The position numbers and the translations under genes are program-made. 6,489 bases of DNA, from assembly GCA_913061335.1 (NCBI GenBank), contig CAJXTP010000171.1, forward strand, positions 1 to 6,489. Direction: 5' to 3'. How positions within the stretch are numbered: position 1 is the first letter of the stretch; every line of letters starts with the position of its first letter. Positions 5,405 to 6,489 of this stretch are shown in pieces. The notes under the pieces were generated by a model. The model did no database searches. It was not told the origin of the DNA and worked only from the letters and a program-made list of their open reading frames with translations. Origin of the DNA: an uncultured Loktanella sp. (GTDB lineage: Bacteria > Pseudomonadota > Alphaproteobacteria > Rhodobacterales > Rhodobacteraceae).

Positions 5405-5970
5405 TGTCCGCTGAATATCAACAATTGACGCATCATGTTGCGATGCGGGACGGGTTGCCATCGGCGATCCGTCCAACTTTGCTGGAAGAGGCGCAGCAGG
5501 ATTGGAAAGCACACCCACGCTTTGCTGGAAAAGCGCGTTTTTTCATGAAAATTCACAGGCAGTTGCTTGATGGTGCTGATTGGTTGGCCGATCGGACCGA
5601 GCAGTTGCTCGACACTCCGCAAAGCACTTTGGTGGATCAGATAAATGCATCTGGCATTCAACAGCGTACTGCCCATCTTTTGCACTTTGCCCATGGCCAC
5701 CATGAAATCGAAGACCATGGATATTTTCCGCAATTCATCCAGCTTTATCCGAATTTGGAACATGCCATGCAGCTCTTGGATGGTGACCATAAAGTCTTGG
5801 ATGAAACGCTGGACGGCACCGAAACCGGATTGGCCGATCTCATGCGCAATCCAAATCGTGATAGCGTCGGTCTGCTGCATCGCAACGCCGCCGCACTCAA
5901 GAAAATTATGCACCGCCACATCACCGACGAAGAAGACATCATCATCCCGATCTTCTTGCGTCACGGATAA
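5404..5970 (+). CDS. Hemerythrin-domain protein, 188 aa
   Basis: This is a predicted four-helix-bundle hemerythrin-like protein, a family that binds a non-heme di-iron centre and handles or senses O2, NO or peroxide. Candidate ligands occur in the expected order: H51 in FFMKIHRQLLD, H99 and E103 in HGHHEIEDH (the H-x3-E motif), H129 in LLDGDHKVLDE, and H172 with E176, E177 or D178 in RHITDEEDIIIPIF. H105 may also contribute. The extra N-terminal stretch of about 45 residues has no recognised domain, and no signal peptide or membrane segment is seen, so it is cytoplasmic. The start ATG shares its A with the GST stop (TAATG at 5402-5406) and there is no good ribosome binding site, which indicates translational coupling. 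The assignment rests on the His/Glu pattern; ligand assignment to particular helices is approximate. Confidence 0.85.
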   Translation: MSAEYQQLTHHVAMRDGLPSAIRPTLLEEAQQDWKAHPRFAGKARFFMKIHRQLLDGADWLADRTEQLLDTPQSTLVDQINASGIQQRTAHLLHFAHGHHEIEDHGYFPQFIQLYPNLEHAMQLLDGDHKVLDETLDGTETGLADLMRNPNRDSVGLLHRNAAALKKIMHRHITDEEDIIIPIFLRHG

Positions 5971-5985
5971 CGAAAGAAACACCCC

Positions 5986-6443
5986 ATGTCCCAGCAAGCC
6001 AATCCAATGATCGATAAACCCGTTAACAAAATGTTGTTGCGCATGGCCGCGCCGATAAGTTTGGGCATGTTGTCCACATTCTTGTTCCAGATCGTCGATA
6101 CATATTTCGTCGGCAAATTGGGGTCGGATGAACTTGCTGCATTGGCGTTTTCCTCCTCTGCGTATCTTTTGTTCCTTTCAGTTTTCATGGGGTTGTCGGT
6201 CGGCGTATCGGCCGTCATTGCCAAAACGATCGGTTCGGGTCACCGCGACAACGCGCGCGGCCTGACGATGGTCTCACTTGGTTTCGTTTTGGTGTTATCA
6301 GTAGCCCTAGGTTTTGGCGCACGGGCGCTGATCGGGCCGATGTTCACTGGACTGGGCGCGGACGCCACCATTTTACCGCTGATCCAGACCTATATGGGTA
6401 TCCTCTACCTCAGCTTTCCGTTCCTCATGTTAGGGATCATCGG
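5986..6443 (+). CDS. MATE-family efflux transporter, N-terminal fragment (3' end cut by contig edge)
   Basis: The first 152 complete codons of a multidrug and toxic compound extrusion (MATE) protein, normally about 450 residues with 12 membrane helices. The first helix region reads LRMAAPISLGMLSTFLFQIVDTYFVGKLG (about 18-46), and the Q-x2-DTYFVG-x-LG pattern is characteristic of the family. Three more hydrophobic segments follow at about 50-79, 93-117 and 131-153, so roughly four of twelve helices are present. The ATG at 5986 follows the hemerythrin stop by 15 bases with only a weak GAAAG site, consistent with membership in the same operon. Genomic sequence ends at 6443. The apparent continuation CLLYTSDAADE and its TAG at 6478-6480 come from the adapter and are not part of the protein. 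It probably exports a cation- or proton-coupled drug-like compound from the inner membrane; the substrate is unknown. Confidence 0.9.
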
Positions 6444-6489
6444 CTGTCTCTTATACACATCTGACGCTGCCGACGAATAGAGAGGTGTA
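6444..6489 (+). other. Nextera P5-side library adapter (non-genomic)
   Basis: Artificial sequence in reverse-complement orientation. Positions 6444-6462 are the 19-base Tn5 mosaic end, 6463-6476 (GACGCTGCCGACGA) the Nextera read-1 primer site, 6477-6484 (ATAGAGAG, the reverse complement of CTCTCTAT, which I recall as index S502), and 6485-6489 (GTGTA) the beginning of the P5 flow-cell sequence. Base 6444 could also be genomic C by chance; the boundary is certain to within a base. Confidence 0.98.

Noticed and set aside
5401..5997. Minus-strand open frame (198 codons) opposite the hemerythrin gene
   Set aside because: It mirrors the full hemerythrin gene and shows no recognisable domain or ribosome binding site; the plus-strand product has the metal-ligand pattern.
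49..6443. Mobile element, CRISPR, tRNA or rRNA
   Set aside because: No transposase or integrase, no regularly spaced repeats and no tRNA-like or rRNA-like stretches were seen. The only transposon sequence is the Tn5 mosaic end of the library adapters.

Overview
The window is a 6,489-base assembled contig whose outermost bases are not genomic. Positions 1-48 and 6444-6489 are complete Illumina Nextera library ends: flow-cell adapter remnant, 8-base index, sequencing primer site and transposon mosaic end. Only 49-6443 is organismal DNA, and the genes at both ends are cut by the contig boundary. Gene content, codon usage and moderately high but uneven GC point to an alphaproteobacterium, most likely a marine Rhodobacterales (Roseobacter-group) species. 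That placement is inferred from protein resemblance only. No RNA genes, insertion sequences, CRISPR arrays or phage genes were seen.

Left part (49-3219, all + strand): the C-terminal part of the ATP-dependent helicase HrpB, a Nudix hydrolase of the diphosphoinositol-polyphosphate type with a degenerate Nudix box, and a full-length PHO4/Pit-family inorganic phosphate permease. These look like ordinary chromosomal housekeeping genes with separate intergenic gaps. A 112-base convergent gap (3220-3331) follows; it holds two perfect back-to-back hairpins that may act as a bidirectional transcription end or belong to an intergenic repeat.

Right part (3332-6443): a LysR-type regulator on the minus strand diverges from a tightly packed + strand series: a VOC/glyoxalase-like protein, a glutathione S-transferase, a hemerythrin-domain protein and a MATE-family efflux transporter (3' end missing). 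Gaps are 21 bases, a 1-base overlap (TAATG) and 15 bases, so one transcript is likely. The 87-base divergent gap contains inverted repeats that are plausible LysR-type operators.

The most interesting biology is this second module: a regulator, a metal-dependent VOC enzyme, a glutathione-conjugating enzyme, a di-iron O2/NO-type protein and an exporter arranged like a stress or detoxification operon. A working hypothesis is that an electrophile or redox-active compound is sensed by the LysR protein, modified by the VOC protein and GST, and exported by the MATE pump, with the hemerythrin protein handling O2, NO or peroxide. The individual families are well known; the combined role is inference.
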